Source of the DNA: Candidatus Omnitrophota bacterium
GTDB lineage: Bacteria; Omnitrophota; Gorgyraeia; 2-01-FULL-45-10
NCBI GenBank assembly: GCA_026387115.1
Contig: JAPLMI010000128.1
Span: forward strand, 1-36,399
Direction: 5' to 3'
DNA: 36,399 nucleotides
Part shown: piece by piece, positions 1 through 8,209 of the stretch
Numbering within the stretch: the first letter of the stretch is position 1
Layout: every line of letters begins with the position of its first letter
Program-made: the position numbers and the translations under genes
The notes under the pieces: model-generated
Seen by the model: only the letters and a program-made list of their open reading frames with translations
Told to the model about the DNA's origin: nothing
Databases searched by the model: none

Positions 1-1
1 T

Positions 2-856
2 ATTGACGATGGTTCGGTCGACGACTCAGCGGGAATCGTCGAGCGAGAATTTCCTTCGGTCCGGCTTGTCAGGACGAAAAACCAGGGGCCCAGCAAGGCC
101 AGGAACCTCGGGACGAAGCTTTCGAGCGGCCGATTTCTGCAATATCTGGATGCCGATGATATGCTCCTGCCCGGAAAGTTGAAAGTTCAATCGGAGGCGC
201 TTAAACAATCGGGAGCCGACGTTGCTTACGGCAGTTGGCAGAAATTAATAGAAACAGCCGGCCATGTATTTATAAAAGGAGAAGAAATCAACCGGTCTTT
301 CAGTAATCCAGAAATAGAGCTATTCACAGGAGATTCCTGGTGCACGCTGGGCGCATATCTATTTAAACGTGAAATAGTAAAAAAAATCGGCGGATGGAAT
401 GAAAGGCTCCCGTATATACAGGATGCCAGATTTGCCCTGGATTGTGCTCTGCACGGAGCCCGGTTTGTGCGCTGTCCGGGACTGATGGCGTATTATCGCA
501 TACGACGATCGGATTCAATTTCTACTCGTAATCCCGTCGAACATACCAGGGATTGTTTCAGAAATGCTTTCGAAATAGAAGAATGGTGGCGAAGGCATGG
601 CGGCATAAACGAAGACCGCAAGGCGGCGTTATTGAAAGCTTACGGGTACGTGTCCAGAGCGGCTTTTAGAGATGACAAGGGCACCTTCAATTTGGTATAT
701 GGGCATATCAAAAGACTCGGCCCGCGCTATATCCCGGATGGGCCGTTATATTTCAAATTAACGTCCAGAATATTCGGCTACCGGACAGCGGAGAATTTTT
801 TATCGTGGTGCAGCCGGATAAAAAGTTTGTTCAAAAAAACACTGACGAATTCCTAA
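2..856 (+). CDS. Glycosyltransferase family 2, 5'-truncated by window edge
   Basis: The reading frame is open from base 2, so the gene begins before the window; the first internal ATG (161) lies inside the catalytic domain and is not the start. The first visible residues are IDDGSVDD, the nucleotide-binding acidic motif of GT-A inverting transferases, followed by the QGPSKARNLG segment and the DADD metal-binding motif near residue 51. The later WCTLGAYLFKR and GGWNERL segments are typical of the acceptor half of family 2 enzymes. It should transfer a sugar from a nucleotide donor to a growing lipid-linked glycan on the cytoplasmic face. It is the first visible gene of the operon, with 13 nt to the next start. 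Sugar specificity cannot be read from sequence. Confidence 0.9.
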   Translation: MDDGSVDDSAGIVEREFPSVRLVRTKNQGPSKARNLGTKLSSGRFLQYLDADDMLLPGKLKVQSEALKQSGADVAYGSWQKLIETAGHVFIKGEEINRSFSNPEIELFTGDSWCTLGAYLFKREIVKKIGGWNERLPYIQDARFALDCALHGARFVRCPGLMAYYRIRRSDSISTRNPVEHTRDCFRNAFEIEEWWRRHGGINEDRKAALLKAYGYVSRAAFRDDKGTFNLVYGHIKRLGPRYIPDGPLYFKLTSRIFGYRTAENFLSWCSRIKSLFKKTLTNS

Positions 857-869
857 ATATGAGTCCAAG

Positions 870-2348
870 ATGATAAGCGATAAAATCGTTATAATATACG
901 CGCAGGATTATCTTCCGGACAATGCCGCACCTAGCTATCCGCCGGAAGATCTGAACATACCGCTGGGGATACTATATCTGGGATCGCATTTAAACTCGAT
1001 CGGCAGAAGAGTAAAACTCATGGATACGCGTATACATAAAAAGGGCGATTTTTTCAAGGCCTTGCAAGATGAATTGGACGACTGTTTATTAGCCGGTTTT
1101 TCAGTTACCACACCCTGCGTAAAAAACGCGCTTGAGATCTCCGATTTTATAAAGAAACTCAAGCCTTCTGTAAAAACAGTATGGGGAGGCGTCCACGCAA
1201 GCCTGTATCCGGACGCTACAGCGAGCTCAGGGCTCGTAGATTACGTTATCGTCAAGGAGGGAGAGCTGCCCTTATCCGAACTCGCAAAATACCTTCTCGG
1301 GAATAAAAAAGAAATTACCGGCATACCAAACCTTGTTTTTAAAATAGACGGCAGCATTAAAAGGAACACTGTCCAGGATAACGGCAGGTTAGGTTTTATC
1401 GGGGTGGCGGATTACGCTCTTCTTGACATGGAGAAATATGTAGAAAAGATTATCGCGCCAAACCGCAGGAGAAGGCAAGTGGAGGTGCTTACAGCGCGAG
1501 GCTGCCCCTACAGGTGCGCCTTTTGCGTGAACACCATTCTTTATGACCGCAAGTGGAGAAGCGAACCGCCCGATCTTACATTGGAGAAATTGGACAGGCT
1601 GATCGGCGATTACAAGATCGACCACGTTTTTTTCATGGACGAAGATTTTTTCTGCAACCGCAATAGGACGAAAAGCCTTATCGCCGATATAGGCAAGAGA
1701 AAAATAACCTGGGAGGCGAACTGCCGCGCGGATTATATAAAGGATGATTATCTCGATGATAATCTACTGGACTCGCTCAAGAAGAGCGGGTGCGTAAAAT
1801 TAAGGTTCGGATTGGAGAGCGGAAGCCAGCGCGTATTGGATTTATTGAAGAAAGATATCACGGTGGAAGATTCGTTGAATATGGCTAAAAGATTGAGCCG
1901 ATACGGCATTGTGCCAGCCGCGTCTTTTATGATGGGGCTCCCGGATGAGACGGCCGGCGATGTAATAAAGACAACGGATTTGATATCAAGGCTTTCGGCG
2001 GTAAATCCGGACATAATGATTTCAGGGCCGGCGATATTCAGGCCCTACCCCGGAAGCGAACTATTCAGAAGATGCGAAGAGAAAGGCCTTGTCGCGCCAA
2101 AGACTTTAGATGAATGGAGCGATTTTTATATGCATAACAATTTTGACGAGTATCATAATGGGGTTCCGTGGTTTGACGACGTTTATATATTTAAAAGAGT
2201 ATGGCTCTGCCTCGCGCATCTCAGGATCGGCGCGGGAAACAAGCTCTTCAGATGGCTGGCCAGGCTTATTGTCCGGTTTCATCTCGCCACCAAGCTGAAA
2301 TTTGTCGAATCAGAATACTTGTTGCATAAGTTTATAAAAAATATATGA
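870..2348 (+). CDS. B12-binding-domain radical SAM protein
   Basis: A protein of 492 residues with two recognisable parts. The N-terminal ~150 residues look like the cobalamin-binding (Rossmann) domain of B12-dependent radical SAM enzymes (IPLGILYLGSHL near 31, VWGGVHASLYPD near 105, VKEGE near 130), but no canonical DxHxxG cobalamin-ligand motif is obvious. The radical SAM core follows with CxxxCxxC at C212, C216 and C219 (GCPYRCAFC), which should bind the 4Fe-4S cluster that cleaves S-adenosylmethionine. Family members methylate, rearrange or cyclise unactivated carbons. Placed between glycosyltransferases, it may modify a sugar or the lipid carrier, but the substrate is unknown. It overlaps the next gene by 4 nt (ATGA). 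Confidence 0.88.
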   Translation: MISDKIVIIYAQDYLPDNAAPSYPPEDLNIPLGILYLGSHLNSIGRRVKLMDTRIHKKGDFFKALQDELDDCLLAGFSVTTPCVKNALEISDFIKKLKPSVKTVWGGVHASLYPDATASSGLVDYVIVKEGELPLSELAKYLLGNKKEITGIPNLVFKIDGSIKRNTVQDNGRLGFIGVADYALLDMEKYVEKIIAPNRRRRQVEVLTARGCPYRCAFCVNTILYDRKWRSEPPDLTLEKLDRLIGDYKIDHVFFMDEDFFCNRNRTKSLIADIGKRKITWEANCRADYIKDDYLDDNLLDSLKKSGCVKLRFGLESGSQRVLDLLKKDITVEDSLNMAKRLSRYGIVPAASFMMGLPDETAGDVIKTTDLISRLSAVNPDIMISGPAIFRPYPGSELFRRCEEKGLVAPKTLDEWSDFYMHNNFDEYHNGVPWFDDVYIFKRVWLCLAHLRIGAGNKLFRWLARLIVRFHLATKLKFVESEYLLHKFIKNI

Positions 2349-3682
2349 AGATCATCCATATCCCGTATTGTTTTTACCCTGATCCGGTCGGGGGCACGGA
2401 AGTTTATGTAAAAAATCTTTGCAACAGCTTAAATAAATTCGGGATTGAATCTATTGTAGCCGCTCCGACAGAAGGCAAAGACAATGTCTGTTTTCACGAG
2501 GGCATCAAAGTAAGGCGGTTTAGCATTTCAAAACATATAGAAGATCTCGCGGATCTTTACGGCGGAAGCGATCCGGTATCTTTAAAAGCATTCGGCAGAA
2601 TACTGGACGAAGAAAAGCCGGATTTAGCGCATTTCCACGCGCTCACTTACGCTGTTTCATTGGGCCTTATGCGCGAATCCAGATCAAGGGGCATTCCCGT
2701 TATATTTACGTATCACACGCCTACGGTATCATGCCAGTCCGGCCTTTTGATGATATGGAAAAACCAGGTCTGTAAAGGTTTCCTTAACACGCGAATATGC
2801 ACCGCATGCACGCTTTACAGATTTAATGTTCCGAGAGGCGTGTCGGATATGTTAGCAAGAGCCCCCTTCTTATTAGGCAGTTTGATCAAAAAACTGCGTC
2901 TTTCCGGAAAAGTTTTCACGGCCTTAAGAATGAGATGCCTTATAGAAAAACGCATAGCGATGATAAGAGATTTTATTAGAGAAGCGGATCGCTTTATTGT
3001 TCTATGCGGCTGGACAAAAGAGCTGCTGCTACGAAATATGGCGCCTCTTGACAAGATATCTTTTGTGCGTCACGGTATAACGCAAACCGAATTTTCGAAA
3101 ACGGAGGATATCGTTAATAATGTATCCGCCGATCTCACACCTCTCAAAATAGCGTATTTAGGGAGAATTGACTGGACGAAAGGCATAAACATTGTTATGA
3201 AAGCTTTAAAAGAGATCCCGGGCGAGGCCGTAGAATTCGATATTTACGGCGTAGTGCAGGATCGCGGCGGTAAAAAATATTTTGAAAAACTAAAAAAGTT
3301 CGCGAAAAAAAACGATAACCGTGTAAAGTTTATGCCACCTGTGCCAAGCGTTGAAGTTGTGCCATTATTAAAGAAATACCACTACCTCGTAGTCCCGTCC
3401 ATATGGATGGAGACAGGGCCGCTGGTGGTCCTGGAGGCATTCGCTTCAGGTACGCCCGTAATCGGGTCTGACCTCGGCGGGATTAAAGAACTTGTTCAGG
3501 ATGATAAGAACGGAATATTGGTTTCTATCGGGTCGACGCGTAAATGGTCTACCGTGTTAAAAAAAGTTTCGCGTGACAGAGAACTGTTAAAGAAATTACG
3601 CCAAGGTATCTCGCCCCCCAGAACGATGCTGGATGTGGCGAGGGAAACCGTGCCCATTTATAACAGTTTGATATCGCGATAA
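2345..3682 (+). CDS. Glycosyltransferase family 4 with a four-cysteine insert
   Basis: A 445-residue GT-B fold enzyme. The N-terminus has the acceptor-side signature (YCFYPDPVGGTEVYVKNL), and the C-terminal donor domain has YLGRIDWTKGI and the retaining EX7E pair E356/E364 in ETGPLVVLE, followed by GTPVIGSDLGGIKELV. Between the domains lies an unusual segment with C130, C143, C152 and C155, which could be a small metal or disulfide element seen in a subset of GT4 proteins. The start is set by the ATGA overlap with the radical SAM gene. It probably adds one sugar of the repeat unit; the donor is unknown. Confidence 0.9.
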   Translation: MKIIHIPYCFYPDPVGGTEVYVKNLCNSLNKFGIESIVAAPTEGKDNVCFHEGIKVRRFSISKHIEDLADLYGGSDPVSLKAFGRILDEEKPDLAHFHALTYAVSLGLMRESRSRGIPVIFTYHTPTVSCQSGLLMIWKNQVCKGFLNTRICTACTLYRFNVPRGVSDMLARAPFLLGSLIKKLRLSGKVFTALRMRCLIEKRIAMIRDFIREADRFIVLCGWTKELLLRNMAPLDKISFVRHGITQTEFSKTEDIVNNVSADLTPLKIAYLGRIDWTKGINIVMKALKEIPGEAVEFDIYGVVQDRGGKKYFEKLKKFAKKNDNRVKFMPPVPSVEVVPLLKKYHYLVVPSIWMETGPLVVLEAFASGTPVIGSDLGGIKELVQDDKNGILVSIGSTRKWSTVLKKVSRDRELLKKLRQGISPPRTMLDVARETVPIYNSLISR

Positions 3683-3687
3683 CGAAT

Positions 3688-3797
3688 ATGATAAAAAAAG
3701 TATTACATGGCAGGGATATCCATCCGAGACGGTGGTTAAACGGGATATTCGCTTACTCCAGGCTGGCAGCCGCGTTTATTGTCAGCGCCTATAGGGA
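3688..3797 (+). other. Out-of-frame ATG segment upstream of the PIG-L gene (possible frameshift)
   Basis: An ATG 5 nt after the previous stop opens a frame reading MIKKVLHGRD... through FIVSAYR with no stop until 3834, inside the PIG-L gene. It is one frame behind the PIG-L frame. Switching frame around 3794-3803 (TATAGGGAGGAAACTG) would join it smoothly to RKLLVLSPHPDDE. This suggests either a one-base indel (assembly error or real mutation) or chance. There is no clear Shine-Dalgarno at 3688, but the tight spacing fits this operon's style. Confidence 0.4.
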
Positions 3798-4489
3798 GGA
3801 AACTGCTTGTATTATCTCCGCATCCGGACGATGAGAGCATCGGCGCCGGAGGATTATTATGGGCCCATCGCGATATTTCGGAGATTCATTTTGTCGTGAT
3901 GACAAAAGGCGAAAAAGGCGGCGCGCTGCGCGAAGACTGCCAGGACCCGGAGTTTTTTAAAGCCAGAATGGCCGAGGCCAGAAAAAACGAGTTCTCTAAA
4001 ACAGCCTCCATGCTTAACGTAAAATCATGCCATTATCTTGATTTTGAGGAGGAAAAAATCTTATGCGATTCCAAAACAGCGGATAAACTGAGATTGATCA
4101 TTAATGCCATTAAACCGGATGTATTACTTATCCCATGGTTCCTGGATGACCGAATCGACCACCGGGATACAAATATCCTTTACCAAAAGGCCTGTTCGGA
4201 TCTTGAAGCTATGGTGCTTAGCTATGAGGTCTGGTCTATGCTGGAACCCAACGCGGTATTTGATATATCCGAACATTTAGAAGGTAAGTTATCGCTTATC
4301 CGCAATTATGAAACGCAGCTTCGCACGGTCGATTATATAAGTTATGTAGAAGGGCTTTCGAAGGTCCGCGCTTTTCAGTATCAGGTAAATCCGCATAGAA
4401 ACGGCGCAGTAGAGGCTTACCTCGCCCTGCCAAACCGCGAATATTGTGAGTTGGTGCACAACCTTTATCCTGACGATGCGCCTCTTTGA
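3779..4489 (+). CDS. PIG-L family (LmbE-like) N-deacetylase
   Basis: PIG-L/LmbE enzymes are zinc-dependent deacetylases of N-acetylglucosaminyl groups. The diagnostic HPDDE zinc motif lies at the very N-terminus (LLVLSPHPDDESIGAGG), and a second histidine motif, DHRDTN, is near residue 128. At 236 residues the length is normal for the family. The start is uncertain: the longest frame opens with TTG at 3779 and no upstream ATG stays in frame (the in-frame ATG at 3707 runs into a stop). A better-spaced ATG at 3688 is out of frame, so the true N-terminus may be frameshifted. In this operon it likely deacetylates an amino sugar in the polymer or its lipid-linked precursor. Confidence 0.85.
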   Translation: MSAPIGRKLLVLSPHPDDESIGAGGLLWAHRDISEIHFVVMTKGEKGGALREDCQDPEFFKARMAEARKNEFSKTASMLNVKSCHYLDFEEEKILCDSKTADKLRLIINAIKPDVLLIPWFLDDRIDHRDTNILYQKACSDLEAMVLSYEVWSMLEPNAVFDISEHLEGKLSLIRNYETQLRTVDYISYVEGLSKVRAFQYQVNPHRNGAVEAYLALPNREYCELVHNLYPDDAPL

Positions 4490-4539
4490 AAAAATCCGCA
4501 TATCCATTAAAAAATTAGCGCATTACATTGAAAAATAAT

Positions 4540-5688
4540 ATGCGCCACAGGATTCTTTACATACAATATACAAATCCCGCATGTTACCCGGCTCTCGAGC
4601 ACAGCTCTCAAATCCTTGCTAAAAATGCCTGGAAGGTTTTATTCCTGGGGACAGGGTGCTTCGGCGGCGCGGATATTTTTGATTTTCCCGATAATCCTAA
4701 CATCGAAATGCGAAGGCTAAGATTTTGCATTGGCGGTTGGAAGCAAAAATTTCATTACATATGGTTTTCGTTGTGGGCCATTTGGCATTGCCTGTGGTGG
4801 CGGCCTCGCTGGATATATGCCTCAGAACCGCTATCGTGTCCCATTGCTTTGATGCTGAGTTATCTTTCCCGGATTAAAATTATTTATCATGAACATGACT
4901 CGCCGGATTTACAACAAAATGTCTCAGGTTTTACCAAATATGTTTTAAAGGCACGCAAAGACCTTGCCTTAAAGAGCGAATTATGCGTATTGCCGAATGA
5001 AGAACGTATGAAAAAGTTTATTCAGGAAACGGGTAGGGCCGGCGACACTTTTTGTATCTGGAACTGTCCGCGCCTGGAAGAGACAACACCCCAAAGGAAA
5101 TTACCGAGGAACAGAGAATTAACGCTTTATTATCACGGCACCATCAGCCGCGACCATCTTCCGTTTGGTATATTAAAGGCAGTGTCGAAGCTGCCATCCG
5201 AAATAATTCTAAAAATAATCGGTTATGAGACAGTCGGCTCATCGGGATATGTAAGTGAACTAAAGAAAGAAGCGAATCGTTTAGGGATTGCAGAACGAAT
5301 AGAAATTATCAATCCGATGTCCAGATATCAAATTTTGGAATATTGCTCTAACGGTGATATCGGTTTAGCTTTTATCCCAATGAAGAGTCAGGACACTAAT
5401 AATATTAACAAAACTGGAGCTTCAGTTAAAGCTTTTGATTATATGGCCCTCGGGCTGGCCTTACTGGTATCCGATTTGCCGGATTGGCGAAAAATGTATG
5501 TTGAGCCGAGGTACGGCCTTGCCTGCAATCCGGAAGACCCGGAGGACATCGTGCGCGTCCTTCGCTGGTTTTTGGAACATCCGGAAGAGACGCGCGAAAT
5601 GGGTGAGCGCGGCAGGCAGAAGATTCTCTCCGAATGGAATTACGAAAGGCAGTTCGAGCCGGTTTCGAATATCATAAATAGATCATAA
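4540..5688 (+). CDS. Glycosyltransferase, GT-B fold (GT4-like)
   Basis: About 382 residues from the ATG at 4540; an in-frame TTG twelve bases earlier is possible, but neither has a clear Shine-Dalgarno. The protein opens with RILYIQYTNPACYPALEHSSQ and has an aromatic-rich segment (FSLWAIWHCLWWRPRWIYASEP) that probably lies against the membrane. The C-terminal half carries the GT-B donor-domain pattern: YYHGTISRDHLPFGIL, then IGLAFIPMKSQDTNN and a terminal helix region (EHPEETREMGERGRQKIL) shared by GT4 proteins. The EX7E glutamates are less canonical than in the neighbours, so family assignment is softer. It follows the PIG-L gene and precedes a methyltransferase with a 5 nt gap. Confidence 0.78.
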   Translation: MRHRILYIQYTNPACYPALEHSSQILAKNAWKVLFLGTGCFGGADIFDFPDNPNIEMRRLRFCIGGWKQKFHYIWFSLWAIWHCLWWRPRWIYASEPLSCPIALMLSYLSRIKIIYHEHDSPDLQQNVSGFTKYVLKARKDLALKSELCVLPNEERMKKFIQETGRAGDTFCIWNCPRLEETTPQRKLPRNRELTLYYHGTISRDHLPFGILKAVSKLPSEIILKIIGYETVGSSGYVSELKKEANRLGIAERIEIINPMSRYQILEYCSNGDIGLAFIPMKSQDTNNINKTGASVKAFDYMALGLALLVSDLPDWRKMYVEPRYGLACNPEDPEDIVRVLRWFLEHPEETREMGERGRQKILSEWNYERQFEPVSNIINRS

Positions 5689-5693
5689 AAACA

Positions 5694-6374
5694 ATGGCGC
5701 TAATTTATCATCAAAATTTTAAGGATGGATTAGTGGAAAAATATTCGAAGGTTTTGAAAAGACTGCCACGCGGAGATTCGGTATTGGAGATCGGATGCCA
5801 TACCGGTTATTTCAGTCGACTCATGTTAGATGGAGGGTATGATGTTTTGGGCATAGAGAGGGATCCCGAGGCTGCCGGTGTGGCTTGCGCCGACAATATA
5901 CCCGTAATATGCGGCGACATCGAGGATCCGGCGATAATATTATCCCTGAATAGAAAGTTTGACATGGTCCTATTCATGGATGTGCTTGAGCATCTCAATA
6001 ACCCGGCCGATGCGCTCAAGAGAACGAAATCAGTTTTAAATAAAAGCGGAAGGATTATTATTACGGGGCCCAATATCGCGTATTGGGCCGCGCGGAAGGA
6101 GCTCCTCCTCGGGAGAAAGAATCGCGATGATTGCGGCATGTTTGACAAAACCCATCTGCATTTTTATACAGCCTCTTCTTGGAGGTCTCTTGTGGAAGGC
6201 GCCGGATATATGATAAAGTTATTCGAGCCGGCAGAGGGGTTTATTCCATTTGAGCACATCTTTAAAAAAATCCCGTTAATCAGTTTTATTACCGGCTTTA
6301 TTCATGATGCGGCATTGAGATACATGCCCGGGCTTTTTGCCAGCGCCTATCTGATAGAGGCTGGTCCCGAATGA
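5694..6374 (+). CDS. Class I SAM-dependent methyltransferase
   Basis: A 226-residue protein of the Methyltransf_11/23 type. SAM-binding motif I is VLEIGCHTGYFSRLML (residues ~29-44), the acidic end of strand 2 is GIERD, and the motif IV region reads FDMVLFMDVLEHLNNP. A later GRIIITGPNIAYW strand completes the Rossmann fold. The family methylates small molecules or glycan hydroxyls; here the substrate is probably a sugar of the polymer or a cap on its growing end. The start ATG lies 5 nt after the previous stop, and the end overlaps the next gene by 4 nt. Confidence 0.88.
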   Translation: MALIYHQNFKDGLVEKYSKVLKRLPRGDSVLEIGCHTGYFSRLMLDGGYDVLGIERDPEAAGVACADNIPVICGDIEDPAIILSLNRKFDMVLFMDVLEHLNNPADALKRTKSVLNKSGRIIITGPNIAYWAARKELLLGRKNRDDCGMFDKTHLHFYTASSWRSLVEGAGYMIKLFEPAEGFIPFEHIFKKIPLISFITGFIHDAALRYMPGLFASAYLIEAGPE

Positions 6375-7330
6375 CGCCTAAAATATCGGTAGTTTTACCG
6401 GCCTTTAACGGAGAAAAATATCTGCGGGAATGCATCGATTCAACGCTCAATCAGAGATTGCGTGATTTTGAATTTGTCATAGGAGATGATTGTTCGAGCG
6501 ACACAACCGGCCAGATCATTAAGGATTTTACCGATGAAAGAATAAGATATTTCCGCAGAGAAAGGAACCTCGGCCTTTTCAAAAATCTGAATATGCTGGT
6601 AAGATCCGCGCGATCTCCTCTTATTCGCATCCTTTGTCAGGATGACCTGTTAGAGCCGGGCTGCCTGGAAGAAGAGGTTAAATTTTTCTCAAAGCATCCG
6701 GACATAGGCATGACCTATTGTAAAGCCTACATAATCGACCGGTATGAGAATAATGTCGGCGAATGCGCGTTAGGCGATCTTCCAGAAGTCGTTGGCTCGG
6801 AGTTAAGCATGCAGTGTTTTTTCTATCATGGCTGCATACCGGGAAATCTGTCTACTATCTGTGTCAGAAAAGAATGTTTTGATAAATATGGGTTATTCAA
6901 TGAAAACTATCAGATGGCGTCTGATTACGAAATGTGGACGAGGATTTGTGAGAGGGAAAATTTAGGCGTGATTCATAAACATTTGGTTAAATTGCGCTCC
7001 CATCCAAAGCAATTGAGTAAAGCCTATAGTTCCGGCATTGATTTCATTCGCGAAACCAGAAAAATACGCTCGAAACTTTTACCGTTATTGCCGGAAGAAA
7101 TTCGTTCCCATGTTAAAAGATATGTGACGCTTCGGCAAAATGTTCTGGATACGCATTATTGTCTGCGATGTCTAACGCGGGGCAGGTTCAAAGATTTTTT
7201 AAAGATTGCCTCGATAATGGGCGCAGCCGATTTTACACTGGGGGTAATATTTTGGCTATTGACTTTGAATAATCATATCTATCGCCCCAAGCCTGTATTT
7301 GCGGACCATAAGGTATCATCAGCCGGTTGA
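6371..7330 (+). CDS. Glycosyltransferase family 2
   Basis: A 319-residue GT-A enzyme. The N-terminus has the standard nucleotide-binding strand and acidic motif (KISVVLPAFNGEKYLRECIDS, then VIGDDCSSDTT near residue 38). The metal-binding site reads RILCQDDLLEPGC, a QDD variant of DXD. The second half carries SDYEMWTRI, the usual catalytic-loop region of bacterial family 2 enzymes. It starts inside the preceding stop (ATGA) and is coupled to it. It should add one repeat-unit sugar in the cytoplasm; specificity is unknown. Confidence 0.9.
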   Translation: MTPKISVVLPAFNGEKYLRECIDSTLNQRLRDFEFVIGDDCSSDTTGQIIKDFTDERIRYFRRERNLGLFKNLNMLVRSARSPLIRILCQDDLLEPGCLEEEVKFFSKHPDIGMTYCKAYIIDRYENNVGECALGDLPEVVGSELSMQCFFYHGCIPGNLSTICVRKECFDKYGLFNENYQMASDYEMWTRICERENLGVIHKHLVKLRSHPKQLSKAYSSGIDFIRETRKIRSKLLPLLPEEIRSHVKRYVTLRQNVLDTHYCLRCLTRGRFKDFLKIASIMGAADFTLGVIFWLLTLNNHIYRPKPVFADHKVSSAG

Positions 7331-7334
7331 AAAA

Positions 7335-8204
7335 ATGCTTAAGATCATTAAAAGGTTAAGGTATGCGCAGGTTAACTCAAAAGTGATTCGAAAGTTTTTA
7401 AGCCTTTACTATAAAGAAGAGAAGATTTGCAGAATTCCTTTTGGTCCGCTGCGCGGCCTGAAGATCCGTTACAATAAAGATATAACGTTTCACGCGATTC
7501 TCGGCTTATTGGATCTGGACACTTTCGAGGTTTTATTGAGAATAATGAAAACCTCGAGTCTTTTAGAGGATAGCGTATCGGTCTGTGACGTAGGGGCAAA
7601 TATAGGGATATATTCTTTATGGTTTTCCAGGTACCTTGATAGGAAGAGCAGGATATATGCGTTCGAACCGGCGCCGTACGCGGCGGAAAGATTGAAAGAT
7701 AATATTTTAATCAACGGCATAATCAATGTGGAAATTGTACAAGCAGCCTGTTCCGACAGTTCCGGCGAGACCGAATTCTTTATCGGATACAATCACTATG
7801 CTTCATCTCTTGACAAAAAAAGAGCTGCCGGGCTTGGGAGCGAGCCGGAGCGGATAAAAGTTAAGTCCACAACACTGGACGATTTCTTTTATGGGATCGA
7901 AAGCCGGGAAGCTCCTCAATTAATAAAAATAGATATTGAGGGCGGGGCGGTTTTTGCGCTCAAAGGATGCAATCGTTGCATTGAAGAGAAAAGGCCGCTT
8001 ATTTTAATAGAATCACATATGCCCGAAGAAGATCTTGCGATTAGCCGCGCCATACAGGAACATGACTATCAAGCCTTCAGGCTCACCAATCGGCAATGGG
8101 TGGAAAACATTAAAGATGCGTTTCCAAATCCGCGAGGAGTGTGGGGAACGCTTCTTTTGTGCCCGGCCGAAACTCGTAAAAACCTGGAAAGGGTATTTCC
8201 TTAA
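7335..8204 (+). CDS. FkbM family methyltransferase
   Basis: A 289-residue protein when started at the ATG four bases after the previous stop; an upstream in-frame TTG at 7299 would overlap the glycosyltransferase and is less likely. The SAM motif is DVGANIGIYSLWFSRY beginning at D85, followed by YAFEPAPYAAERL. The later IKIDIEGGAVFALKGC segment is the FkbM hallmark (KxDxEG). FkbM enzymes O-methylate sugars and polyketides, and are very common in surface-polysaccharide loci. It probably methylates a hydroxyl of the repeat unit. Confidence 0.9.
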   Translation: MLKIIKRLRYAQVNSKVIRKFLSLYYKEEKICRIPFGPLRGLKIRYNKDITFHAILGLLDLDTFEVLLRIMKTSSLLEDSVSVCDVGANIGIYSLWFSRYLDRKSRIYAFEPAPYAAERLKDNILINGIINVEIVQAACSDSSGETEFFIGYNHYASSLDKKRAAGLGSEPERIKVKSTTLDDFFYGIESREAPQLIKIDIEGGAVFALKGCNRCIEEKRPLILIESHMPEEDLAISRAIQEHDYQAFRLTNRQWVENIKDAFPNPRGVWGTLLLCPAETRKNLERVFP

Positions 8205-8209
8205 TAAAG

